64,000 bases of DNA from Pseudomonas sp. R28(2017) (GTDB lineage: Bacteria > Pseudomonadota > Gammaproteobacteria > Pseudomonadales > Pseudomonadaceae). Position numbers and translations under genes: made by a program. Below the pieces are notes generated by a model. The model saw only the letters and a program-made list of their open reading frames with translations. It had not been told where the DNA came from and made no database searches. The stretch is taken from contig NZ_NEHW01000009.1 in NCBI RefSeq assembly GCF_002112505.1, positions 216,020-280,019 on the forward strand. The letters are read 5' to 3'. This document shows, one piece after another, positions 8,526 to 15,905 of this stretch (position 1 is its first letter; every line of letters begins with the position of its first letter).

Positions 8526-9182
8526 TCAACCGATCAATTGCTTCAGCAGTGCTGCATGGCGCTGCTGCTGTTTTTCCAGCTTCAGTTCTTCGGCTCGTGC
8601 AACCACGGCAGAACCACCTTCACGGTTAGCCACGAACACAGCCTTCAAGTCCTCCAAGGCCACGTCGAAGTCGTCATTGATGATGACGTACTCATATTCG
8701 TCGTAGTGCACCATCTCGCTGACCGCTTCCTTCATGCGCCCGGCGATGATCTCCTCGCTGTCCTGGCCGCGGCCGTCCAGGCGCTCGCGCAGGGCCTGCT
8801 GGCTCGGCGGCAGGATGAACACCGAACGCGCTTCGGGCATCAGCTTGCGTACCTGCTGGGCGCCTTGCCAGTCGATTTCCAGGATCAGGTCATTGCCCTG
8901 GTCCAGCACCTCTTGCAGCGCGCTGCGCGAAGTCCCGTAGAAATTGCCGAACACTTCGGCGTGCTCGAGGAAGTCACCCTGGGTGATCAGCCCCTTGAAA
9001 TCGTCATGGCTGACGAAGTGGTAGTTCACCCCATGCTGCTCGCCCGGGCGCATGGCACGGGTGGTGTGCGAGACCGAGACGCTGACGCGCGGGTCGGCCT
9101 TGATCAGGGCGGTGACCAGGCTGGTCTTGCCGGCGCCGGACGGTGCCGAAACGATATAGAGGGTGCCGCTGCTTTGCTTCAT
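8526..9182 (-). CDS. gmk: Guanylate kinase
   Basis: 218 residues: P-loop SAPSGAGKTSLV near the N-terminus, the GMP-binding segment SVSHTTRAMRPGEQHGVNYHFVS, and the lid/adenine regions DLILEIDWQGAQQVR and SVFILPPS. Converts GMP to GDP with ATP. ATG 9182 (MKQSSGTLYIVSAPSG) is preferred over a GTG 39 bases upstream that would overlap the yicC end; TAAGG lies about 11 bases upstream of the ATG and overlaps the yicC stop codon. Co-transcribed with yicC (13 bases apart). Usually next to rpoZ in pseudomonads; here separated from it. Confidence 0.96.
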   Translation of the reverse strand: MKQSSGTLYIVSAPSGAGKTSLVTALIKADPRVSVSVSHTTRAMRPGEQHGVNYHFVSHDDFKGLITQGDFLEHAEVFGNFYGTSRSALQEVLDQGNDLILEIDWQGAQQVRKLMPEARSVFILPPSQQALRERLDGRGQDSEEIIAGRMKEAVSEMVHYDEYEYVIINDDFDVALEDLKAVFVANREGGSAVVARAEELKLEKQQQRHAALLKQLIG

Positions 9183-9195
9183 GGTCGGGTTGGCC

Positions 9196-10059
9196 TTACT
9201 CGATGTTCTGTACTTGTTCACGCATCTGTTCGATCAACACCTTCAGGTTGACCGCCGCTTGCGTGCTGCGTGGGTCGAAGGCCTTGGAGCCCAGGGTGTT
9301 GGCTTCACGGTTGAGTTCCTGCATCAGGAAGTCCAGGCGCCGACCGGCGGCACCTCCGGACTTGAGCACCCGGCGCACCTCGTTGACGTGGGTGCTGAGG
9401 CGGTCGAGCTCTTCGGCAACGTCGCTCTTCTGCGCCAGCAGCACCATCTCCTGCTCCAGGCGCTGCGGGTCGAGCTCGGCCTTGAGGTCGCCGAAGCGGT
9501 CGATGATCTTCTGCCGTTGGGCGGCGAGCATCTGCGGCACCAGGGCGCGCAGGGTGGTGACCTCGGTGGTCATGTTGTCCAGGCGTTCGTTGATCAGCCG
9601 GGCCAGTTCCTGGCCTTCGCGCAGACGCCCGGCCTTGAGTTCGGCCAAGGCCTCGTCGAACAGCGCCACGGCTTCGGCGTTCAGGGCCTGAGGGTCAGTG
9701 GCGTCGGCCACCAGCACGCCCGGCCAGGACAGCACTTCAAGCGGGTTGAGTGCAGCCGGCTGCTTGATCAGGCCGGCCACCTCCTCGGCGGCAGCGACCA
9801 GCTGCGCGGCGCGCTCGCGGTCGACCTTGAGCGGCTTGCCGTTGCTGTCTTCGTGCAGGCGCAGGGTGCATTCGACCTTGCCGCGCGACAGGCCCTGGCG
9901 CAGGCCTTCACGCACCGCGCCTTCGAGGTCGCGCAGGGCGTCCGGCAGGCGCAGGTGAGGTTCAAGGTAACGGTGGTTGACCGAGCGCAATTCCCAGACC
10001 AGGGTGCCTTGGCTGCCTGCGCGCTCGACACGAGCAAAAGCGGTCATGCTGTGCACCAT
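9196..10059 (-). CDS. yicC: YicC family endoribonuclease-like protein
   Basis: 287 residues with the family N-terminus MVHSMTAFARVER and VWELRSVNHRYLEPHLRLP, and the DUF1732 C-terminal end (GAAGRRLDFLMQELNREANTLGSKA). YicC proteins are conserved RNA-processing factors; in E. coli YicC is reported as an endoribonuclease that promotes decay of some small RNAs. Start ATG 10059 is chosen over an in-frame upstream extension that runs into the rph promoter. It is divergent from rph and leads the yicC-gmk pair. Confidence 0.93.
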   Translation of the reverse strand: MVHSMTAFARVERAGSQGTLVWELRSVNHRYLEPHLRLPDALRDLEGAVREGLRQGLSRGKVECTLRLHEDSNGKPLKVDRERAAQLVAAAEEVAGLIKQPAALNPLEVLSWPGVLVADATDPQALNAEAVALFDEALAELKAGRLREGQELARLINERLDNMTTEVTTLRALVPQMLAAQRQKIIDRFGDLKAELDPQRLEQEMVLLAQKSDVAEELDRLSTHVNEVRRVLKSGGAAGRRLDFLMQELNREANTLGSKAFDPRSTQAAVNLKVLIEQMREQVQNIE

Positions 10060-10221
10060 GGGAAGGACCTCGCTTAAATGAATTGAAGGCGCGCGATTGT
10101 AGCGCAGTGCGCACGTGGCGCCCAATCCACCCATGTTACAGAGCGCGTGCCAGCGAGTGGGAAAAGGCGACAGGCTGCCGGGAGCGCGACAATAGGCATG
10201 TCCTCTGTGGGCGACGGGCTC

Positions 10222-10227
10222 TATAAT
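10222..10227 (+). promoter_or_regulatory. Candidate -10 box of rph
   Basis: A perfect TATAAT lies 38 bases before the rph start codon; the -35 region at 17-base spacing (TGTCCT) is poor, so the call rests on the -10 alone. Confidence 0.4.
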
Positions 10228-10264
10228 GGCGGGCAGATTCAAAGTCCCAGTACAGGTATCCCAG

Positions 10265-10987
10265 ATGAAACGTCCAAGTGGTCGCGCCGCCGATCAGCTC
10301 CGCTCGATCCGCATCACCCGCAACTACACCAAGCACGCCGAAGGGTCGGTACTGGTCGAGTTCGGTGACACCAAGGTCATCTGCACGGTCAGCGTCGAAA
10401 ACGGCGTGCCGCGCTTCCTGAAAGGCCAGGGCCAAGGCTGGCTGACCGCTGAGTACGGCATGCTGCCGCGCTCTACCGGTGAGCGTAACCAGCGCGAAGC
10501 CAGCCGTGGCAAGCAAGGTGGCCGCACCCTGGAAATCCAGCGCCTGATCGGCCGTTCGCTGCGCGCCGCGCTGGACATGAGCAAGCTCGGTGACATCACC
10601 CTGTACATCGACTGCGACGTGATCCAGGCCGATGGCGGTACCCGTACCGCTTCGATCACCGGTGCCATGGTCGCCCTGTGCGACGCCCTGGCCGTGATCA
10701 AGAAACGCGGTGGCCTGAAGGCCGGCAACCCGCTCAAGCACATGATCGCTGCCGTATCGGTTGGCATGTACCAGGGCGAAGCGGTGCTCGACCTGGACTA
10801 CCTGGAAGACTCGGCTGCTGAAACCGACTTGAACGTGGTCATGACCAGCGCCGGTGGTTTCATCGAGGTACAGGGCACCGCCGAAGGCGCGCCGTTCCAG
10901 CCTGAAGACTTCAACGCCATGCTGGCGCTGGCGCAAAAGGGCATGAACGAAATCTTCGAACTGCAGCAGGCCGCGCTGGCCGACTGA
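10265..10987 (+). CDS. rph: Ribonuclease PH
   Basis: 240 residues, the normal length. Signatures: MKRPSGRAADQLRSI, GSVLVEFGDTKVICTVSVE, GWLTAEYGMLPRSTGERNQRE with the phosphate-binding Arg residues, and DCDVIQADGGTRTASITG (catalytic Asp region). It is a phosphate-dependent 3'-5' exoribonuclease that trims tRNA precursors. The ATG at 10265 is the family start; a 13-residue upstream extension is rejected. The divergent neighbour yicC is also an RNA enzyme. Confidence 0.97.
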   Translation: MKRPSGRAADQLRSIRITRNYTKHAEGSVLVEFGDTKVICTVSVENGVPRFLKGQGQGWLTAEYGMLPRSTGERNQREASRGKQGGRTLEIQRLIGRSLRAALDMSKLGDITLYIDCDVIQADGGTRTASITGAMVALCDALAVIKKRGGLKAGNPLKHMIAAVSVGMYQGEAVLDLDYLEDSAAETDLNVVMTSAGGFIEVQGTAEGAPFQPEDFNAMLALAQKGMNEIFELQQAALAD

Positions 10988-11010
10988 TCCCAGCCAAGGA
11001 GGTGCGGGGC

Positions 11011-11379
11011 ATGAGCGATTCCGAACTGTCGGTCACCCCGCCCAATGCCGAAGTCCGGCAGTGGGCGATGTTCTGCCATCTTTCCGCGCTGCTTGGCCTG
11101 GTGGTGCCCCTCGGGCACCTGCTGGGCCCGCTGGTGCTGTGGCACCTCAAGCGCGAGCAGGACCCTTTCATCGATGCCCAGGGCAAAGAAGCGCTGAACT
11201 TCCAGATCAGCGTGACGATTGCCGGGTTCGTCTGTACCGCCCTGATGTTCGTGGCCATCGGTATCGTGCTGTTGCCGATCCTGATGCTGGCGGTGTTGAT
11301 CCTGATCATCCTGGCGGCCGTCAGGGCCAATGAAGGCAAGGCATACCGCTATCCCTTCATCTGGCGACCGATCAAATAA
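11011..11379 (+). CDS. DUF4870 small membrane protein
   Basis: 122 residues with the DUF4870 pattern: a short soluble N-terminus, RQWAMFCHLSALLGLVVPLGHLLGPLVLWHLKR, then DAQGKEALNFQISVTIAG and a C-terminal hydrophobic helix (MFVAIGIVLLPILMLAVLIL). Two to three membrane segments; the function of the family is not established. ATG 11011 has a perfect AAGGAGG 8 bases upstream. It is 23 bases behind rph and probably in its transcript. Confidence 0.85.
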   Translation: MSDSELSVTPPNAEVRQWAMFCHLSALLGLVVPLGHLLGPLVLWHLKREQDPFIDAQGKEALNFQISVTIAGFVCTALMFVAIGIVLLPILMLAVLILIILAAVRANEGKAYRYPFIWRPIK

Positions 11380-11381
11380 AA

Positions 11382-11405
11382 AAAGGGCCGCTTTCGCGGC
11401 CCTTT
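11382..11405. terminator. Bidirectional terminator between DUF4870 gene and crc
   Basis: AAAGGGCCGC-TTTC-GCGGCCCTTT, a 10-bp perfect stem. The longest T run lies on the minus-strand exit (seven A on the plus strand before the stem), so it serves crc best, but it also sits 3 bases after the plus-strand stop. Confidence 0.85.
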
Positions 11406-11407
11406 CT

Positions 11408-12187
11408 TCAGATGGTCAACGTCCAGTCATAGTCGACGATCAGCGGCGCATGCTGGGAGAAGCGCGGCTGACGCGGCAACCGGGCATTGCGCACGAAGCG
11501 GCGCAGGCCCGGGGTGAGGATCTGGTAGTCGAACCGGTAGCCCAGGTTGAGCATCTCGGCCTGTTCGTTGTCCGGCCACCAGCTGTACTGGTCGCCTTCA
11601 CGGCTGACTTCACGCAGGGCATCGACGTAGCCCATGTCACCGGTGATCGCATCCATCCACGCCCGCTCTGGCGGCAGGAAGCCTGGCGACTGCTGGCTGT
11701 CACGCCAGTTCTTGATGTCGAGCTTCTGCTGCGCCACGTAGAACGAGCCGCAATAGATGTATTCACGACGCTTGCGACGCTGCTTGTCCAGGTACTTGGC
11801 GAAGTCGTCCATCAACTTGAACTTCTGGTTCAGGTCTTCGTCGCCGTTCATGCCCGAAGGCAGCAGCAGGCTGGCAATACTGACTTTGTCGAAATCTGCT
11901 TGCAGGTAACGCCCGTAGCGGTCGGCTGTCTCGAAACCCAGGCCGGTGATGACTGCCTTGGGCTGCATGCGCGAGTACAGTGCCACGCCACCTTGGGCGG
12001 GTACCTCCGCGTCGCAGGCATAAAGGAAATAGCCATCGAGCTGGAAAGCTGGGTCGTCGAGTTCAAAGGCCGAGGCGCGGGTATCCTGAAGGCAGATGAC
12101 GTCGGCATTCTGGGCTTGCAGCCAGCTGAGCAATCCACGCTCGGCCGCAGCCTGAATGCCATTCACGTTCACACTGATGATCCGCAT
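11408..12187 (-). CDS. crc: Catabolite repression control protein Crc
   Basis: 259 residues, matching the length and sequence of Pseudomonas Crc (MRIISVNVNGIQAAAERG ... APLIVDYDWTLTI). Crc has an exonuclease III/EEP fold but is not a nuclease: where ExoIII enzymes have the catalytic Asp and Asn of a GDxN motif, this protein reads YCGSFYVAQQ, so both residues are replaced. Crc cooperates with Hfq on A-rich mRNA motifs to repress translation of non-preferred carbon-source genes. It is divergent from pyrE, the arrangement known in Pseudomonas. ATG 12187 is the Crc start; a four-residue upstream extension is rejected. Confidence 0.95.
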   Translation of the reverse strand: MRIISVNVNGIQAAAERGLLSWLQAQNADVICLQDTRASAFELDDPAFQLDGYFLYACDAEVPAQGGVALYSRMQPKAVITGLGFETADRYGRYLQADFDKVSIASLLLPSGMNGDEDLNQKFKLMDDFAKYLDKQRRKRREYIYCGSFYVAQQKLDIKNWRDSQQSPGFLPPERAWMDAITGDMGYVDALREVSREGDQYSWWPDNEQAEMLNLGYRFDYQILTPGLRRFVRNARLPRQPRFSQHAPLIVDYDWTLTI

Positions 12188-12267
12188 AAATGGCCCCAAA
12201 AATCTCGTGCGTGTATGATACCCGAGCTCAACCCATTTAGCTAAATCCGTGGTGTCCGGGACCTTAC

Positions 12268-12909
12268 ATGCAGCCGTATCAGCGCGACTTCATCCGTTTT
12301 GCCATCGATCGCGGCGTGCTGCGCTTCGGTGAATTCACCCTGAAATCGGGGCGTACCAGCCCGTATTTCTTCAATGCCGGCCTGTTCAACACCGGTTCTG
12401 CCCTTGCGCAACTGGGCCGTTGCTACGCGGCAGCCATCGTCGACAGCAAGATCCCGTTCGACGTGCTGTTTGGCCCTGCCTACAAGGGTATCCCCCTGGC
12501 GGCGGCGACTGCCGTGGCCCTGGCCGAGCAGCATCAGCTCGATGTGCCGTGGTGCTTCAACCGCAAGGAAGCCAAGGATCACGGCGAAGGCGGCAGCCTG
12601 GTGGGCGCACCGCTGGCCGGTGATGTGCTGATCATCGACGACGTGATCACCGCCGGTACCGCCATCCGTGAGGTGATGCAGATCATCAACGCCCAGCAGG
12701 CCAAGGCCGCTGGCGTACTGATCGCGCTGAACCGCGAAGAGCGCGGCAATGGCGAGCTGTCGGCGATCCAGGAAGTGGAGCGCGACTTCGGCATTCCGGT
12801 GGTCAGCATCGTCTCGCTGACCCAGGTGCTGGAGTTCCTGGCCGATGACCCGCAGCTCAAGCAGCACCTGCCGGCTGTCGAAGCGTACCGGGCGCAGTAC
12901 GGGATCTGA
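12268..12909 (+). CDS. pyrE: Orotate phosphoribosyltransferase
   Basis: 213 residues. Signatures: [34 protein letters not shown] at the N-terminus, the flexible loop [18 protein letters not shown] and the PRPP-binding loop [16 protein letters not shown]. Forms orotidine 5'-phosphate from orotate and PRPP in pyrimidine synthesis. Divergent from crc with 80 bases between, and followed by a strong terminator. Confidence 0.97.
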
Positions 12910-12925
12910 TCCTGGCCTGGTAATG

Positions 12926-12959
12926 AAAAAGGCGACCTTCCTGGAAGGTCGCCTTTTTT
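12926..12959. terminator. Rho-independent terminator after pyrE
   Basis: Stem AAAAAGGCGACCTT / AAGGTCGCCTTTTTT with a 5-base loop (CCTGG), followed by six T. It is symmetrical, so it can also stop the lipoprotein operon coming from the right on the minus strand. Confidence 0.92.
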
Positions 12960-13018
12960 GTGCCGCCTGCTCCGGCCTGTTCGCGGGCAAAACCACGAAC
13001 AGGCCGCTGAGGGCTCAC

Positions 13019-13678
13019 TCAGTCAGTGCCGTACTTGGGCGAGCGCGGCCCGTAGAGAATGCCGCCATTGGCATACGGCGTCAGCAACCGCGTGCTGGTC
13101 ATGCCGGCGATCGGGTAGCCGGCATCGTCCTGCACGCTGCTGATGATCTGGTTCACCGCCGCGGTGATCAGCATGCCGATGAGACCGCCCTGATTCTGCT
13201 GGTTCTCCTGGCTGGAAGCCGTGGCAGTGCCGGTCCACAGCGTGGTGCCGGTCTTCAGGTCGATCAGCTTGGCGCTGGCAGTGACGATGGTCGCGCTGCT
13301 CAGCACCATGTAGCGGGTGCCGTAGTCCGACACGGTCACGTACAGGCCGGCATCGGCGCCGAAGATTTCATGCAGCTTGGTGGTCGGCAGCTGATGGATG
13401 TCGGCTGGCGTGGTCAGGCCGTTCTGGCGGAAGGTTTCGTCCACCAGTGCCACCGGCATCACGTAGTAGCCGGCTTCCGCCAACGGATAGGTGACTTGCG
13501 ACAGCATGCTGTAGGTCGCCTTCACGTCCGGCGATTCGTTCAGCGGCGGCAGGATCAGGATCGACTTTGGCCGGCTCTGTTTGTAGGCCGAATAGTCGAT
13601 GGTCTTGCGCTCAGCGCAGCCGGCGAACAGTGCCAGCACGCAGGCGCCGACGAGCAGTTGGGTCAGGCGCTTGATCAT
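13019..13678 (-). CDS. DUF799 lipoprotein, third gene of a CsgG-like operon
   Basis: 219 residues. Signal peptide and lipobox are clear: MIKRLTQLLVGACVLALFAGC, Cys at residue 21. The mature region (SILILPPLNESPDVKATYSMLSQVTYPLAEAGYYVMPVALVDETFRQNG) is the DUF799/GNA1162-type fold, related to CsgG/ABC-subunit-like lipoproteins. Probably at the outer membrane, periplasmic face. It overlaps the DUF4810 gene by 4 bases (ATGA), so translation is coupled. Function of the operon is unknown; assembly of an envelope or secretion complex is only an inference from the CsgG relation. Confidence 0.88.
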   Translation of the reverse strand: MIKRLTQLLVGACVLALFAGCAERKTIDYSAYKQSRPKSILILPPLNESPDVKATYSMLSQVTYPLAEAGYYVMPVALVDETFRQNGLTTPADIHQLPTTKLHEIFGADAGLYVTVSDYGTRYMVLSSATIVTASAKLIDLKTGTTLWTGTATASSQENQQNQGGLIGMLITAAVNQIISSVQDDAGYPIAGMTSTRLLTPYANGGILYGPRSPKYGTD

Positions 13679-14043
13679 TGCTGGGTTCTCTTGCTGGCGT
13701 TGCTCATCAGGAAGTCCATGTACGCCGCCGATTCCGGGAACAGGGCCTTCTCGGTGCGGAACTGCTGGATCATCTGGTCATCCTTGCCCAGGCTGGAGTA
13801 CAGCAGGCCCAACTGAGCGTGATAGCCCGGCGGCACGGCGCCGTTCTTGGCCTTGATCTTTTCCAGATCGCGCTCCAGGGCGATGACCTGTTCTTCTTTC
13901 GAGTCGCCTTTTAGGTAGCCGTAGACCTGGGGCTGGTAGCTTTCCCACTGGTACAGAGTCTTCGGGCCGCTGCAGCCGGCCAGCAGCAGGCCGCCCAGCA
14001 CGAGGCCCGCGCAGTTGCGCAAGGCCGGGAGGGTGATCGTCAT
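13675..14043 (-). CDS. DUF4810 lipoprotein, second gene of the operon
   Basis: 122 residues with a lipobox near residue 24 (LVLGGLLLAGCSG) and a mature part of TPR-like helices: LYQWESYQPQVYGYLKG, EEQVIALERDLEKIKAKNGAVPPGYHAQLGLLYSSLGK, QFRTEKALFPESAAYMDFLM. This is the DUF4810 pattern and always seems to travel with CsgG-like and DUF799 partners. 27 bases separate it from the CsgG-like stop, and it overlaps the next gene by 4 bases. All three products are predicted lipoproteins, which suggests a joint outer-membrane complex. Confidence 0.87.
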   Translation of the reverse strand: MTITLPALRNCAGLVLGGLLLAGCSGPKTLYQWESYQPQVYGYLKGDSKEEQVIALERDLEKIKAKNGAVPPGYHAQLGLLYSSLGKDDQMIQQFRTEKALFPESAAYMDFLMSNASKRTQQ

Positions 14044-14070
14044 CGGTGTGTCCTTACTGGAGTGACTCGG

Positions 14071-14751
14071 TTACTGAGCCTTGGGGTTCCACTGGCCGCT
14101 TTCGACCGCGTTGACCAGCTTGTTCACGGCTTCACGCATGGCCAGGTCGAGGACCTTGCCGTTCAGCGTCGAGTCGTAGCTGGCGGTGCCGCCGAAGCCG
14201 ATGATCTCGCGGTTGGACAGGGCGTACTCGCCCGCACCCTGGCTCGAATAGACCACCTCGGAGGTGCTGATGTTGACGATGTTCAGCGCTACCTTGGCAT
14301 AGGCGATCTGGGTCTTGCCGCGGCCGAGGATGCCGAACAGCTGGTGATCGCCCACTTCCTTGCGGCCGAATTCGGTAACGTCGCCGGTCACCACGAAGTC
14401 AGCACCTTTCAGGCGTTGGGCCTGGCCCTTGATCGCCGCTTCCTGCTGGATCTCGCTCATGTTGTCGCGATCGAGCACGTTGAAGCGGTTGGTCTGCTGC
14501 AGGTGGGTGATCAGGATGGTCTTGGCCTGGCCGCCGAGGCGGTCTACGCCGTCGGAGAAGATGCCGCGCATGTAGCTGGAGCGGTTGTCGAACTTGCCCA
14601 CGGCAATCGGCGCGCGCACTCCGCTGTAGGGGCGGCTGACGCTTTCGACCTGTTGCACGGCAACAGCGGTGGAAGTTTCGGTGGCACAACCGGCGATGGA
14701 CCCGACAGCCAGGGCGGCTGCCAGCACGAGTCCTTGTGATGCGAATTTCAC
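14071..14751 (-). CDS. CsgG-family lipoprotein, first gene of the operon
   Basis: 226 residues starting at GTG 14751 (KFASQGLVLAAALAVGSIAGC, lipobox Cys about residue 21). GGAG lies 7 bases upstream of the GTG, and the signal peptide begins exactly there, so longer upstream openings are rejected. The mature part has the CsgG/FlgT-like nucleotide of features: RAPIAVGKFDNRSSYMRGIFSDG, LGGQAKTILITHLQQTNRFNVLDRDNM, GADFVVTGDVTEFG. CsgG itself is the curli secretion pore, but no csgA, csgB, csgE or csgF genes are visible, so a curli role is unlikely here. Confidence 0.88.
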   Translation of the reverse strand: MKFASQGLVLAAALAVGSIAGCATETSTAVAVQQVESVSRPYSGVRAPIAVGKFDNRSSYMRGIFSDGVDRLGGQAKTILITHLQQTNRFNVLDRDNMSEIQQEAAIKGQAQRLKGADFVVTGDVTEFGRKEVGDHQLFGILGRGKTQIAYAKVALNIVNISTSEVVYSSQGAGEYALSNREIIGFGGTASYDSTLNGKVLDLAMREAVNKLVNAVESGQWNPKAQ

Positions 14752-14896
14752 GCGTGTACTCCAAATGGATAGTGGCAATTTGCAATGCGTATGCATTCTG
14801 CCATGTTGTCTCGGCTGCCGGTCGGGAATCTTGACGGGTAAACATGAAGATTGATGGCAGTTGGCTATCCACCTACGTGCATCCAGCGGATGCAAA

Positions 14897-14952
14897 GCGG
14901 GGCAAGCCACCATCACGTGCCTTTCGGCGGCGTGAGAGCCGGCTTGCCCCGC
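14897..14952. repeat. Isolated 12-bp inverted repeat between CsgG-like gene and argB
   Basis: GCGGGGCAAGCC at 14897-14908 and its exact complement at 14941-14952, with a 32-base loop. It resembles a half-converted REP pair and lies 18 bases after the argB stop on the minus strand, so it may end the coaBC-argB transcript. Confidence 0.7.
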
Positions 14953-14969
14953 CCGGTACTACAAAGGGA

Positions 14970-15875
14970 TCAGTGACGCTTGCGGTTGGTGATCAGAGTG
15001 CCTACGCCGCTGTCGGTGAAGATCTCCAGCAGCACCGCGTTCGGCACGCGACCATCGATGATGTGCGAGCTGTTGACGCCGCCCTGGACCGCTTCCAGTG
15101 CGCACTTGATCTTCGGCAGCATGCCGCCGTAGATGGTGCCGTCGGCGATCAGTTCGTTGACCTGCTCGGTGGTCAGGCCGGTCAGGACCTGGCCCTGCTT
15201 GTCCATCAGGCCGGCGATGTTGGTCAGCAGCATCAGCTTTTCAGCCTTCAGCGCTTCGGCCACCTTGCCCGCCACCAGGTCGGCGTTGATGTTGTACGAC
15301 TCACCGTTGGCGCCCACGCCGATCGGCGCGATCACCGGGATGAAGTCGCCCTTCACCAGCATGTTCAGCAGGTCGGTGTTGACGCTGACCACTTCGCCGA
15401 CGTGGCCGATGTCGATGATTTCCGGCTGGGTCATCTCCGGGGTCTGACGGGTGACGGTGAGCTTCTTCGCCCGGATCAGCTCGGCATCCTTGCCGGTCAG
15501 GCCGATGGCGCTGCCGCCGTGGCGGTTGATCAGGTTGACGATGTCCTTGTTGACCTGGCCGCCGAGGACCATTTCCACCACGTCCATGGTTGCGGCGTCG
15601 GTGACGCGCATGCCATCGATGAAGTGGCTCTCGATCGACAGGCGCTTGAGCAGGTCGCCGATCTGCGGGCCGCCACCGTGCACGACCACCGGGTTGATGC
15701 CCACGGCCTTCATCAGCACGATGTCACGGGCAAAGCCGGTCTTGAGCTCTTCGCTCTCCATCGCGTTGCCGCCGTACTTGATCACCAGGGTCTTGCCGAC
15801 AAAGCGGCGGATGTAAGGCAGTGCTTCGGACAAAACCTCGGCTACATGGGAAGCGGCATCGCGATCGAGGGTCAT
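14970..15875 (-). CDS. argB: N-acetylglutamate kinase
   Basis: 301 residues. Signatures: KTLVIKYGGNAM (lysine of the amino-acid kinase family), VVHGGGPQIGDLL, GKDAELIRAKKL, VIAPIGVGANGESYNINADLVAGKVAEAL and KLMLLTNIAGLMD. Phosphorylates N-acetylglutamate in arginine synthesis. The long N-terminal helix (residues 1-30, TLDRDAASHVAEVLSEALPYIRRF) is typical of arginine-sensitive hexameric forms. Last gene of coaBC-dut-algC-argB, 30 bases after algC. Confidence 0.96.
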   Translation of the reverse strand: MTLDRDAASHVAEVLSEALPYIRRFVGKTLVIKYGGNAMESEELKTGFARDIVLMKAVGINPVVVHGGGPQIGDLLKRLSIESHFIDGMRVTDAATMDVVEMVLGGQVNKDIVNLINRHGGSAIGLTGKDAELIRAKKLTVTRQTPEMTQPEIIDIGHVGEVVSVNTDLLNMLVKGDFIPVIAPIGVGANGESYNINADLVAGKVAEALKAEKLMLLTNIAGLMDKQGQVLTGLTTEQVNELIADGTIYGGMLPKIKCALEAVQGGVNSSHIIDGRVPNAVLLEIFTDSGVGTLITNRKRH

Positions 15876-15905
15876 GCAGGGCTCCTGTAAGGAACAGATA
15901 GTCGG

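Noticed and set aside
11408..12187. Annotation as exodeoxyribonuclease III
   Set aside because: Catalytic residues are replaced and the sequence matches Crc.
14071..14916. CsgG-like gene read from an ATG further upstream
   Set aside because: The 55 extra residues would precede the signal peptide; GTG 14751 has a ribosome site and starts the signal peptide.
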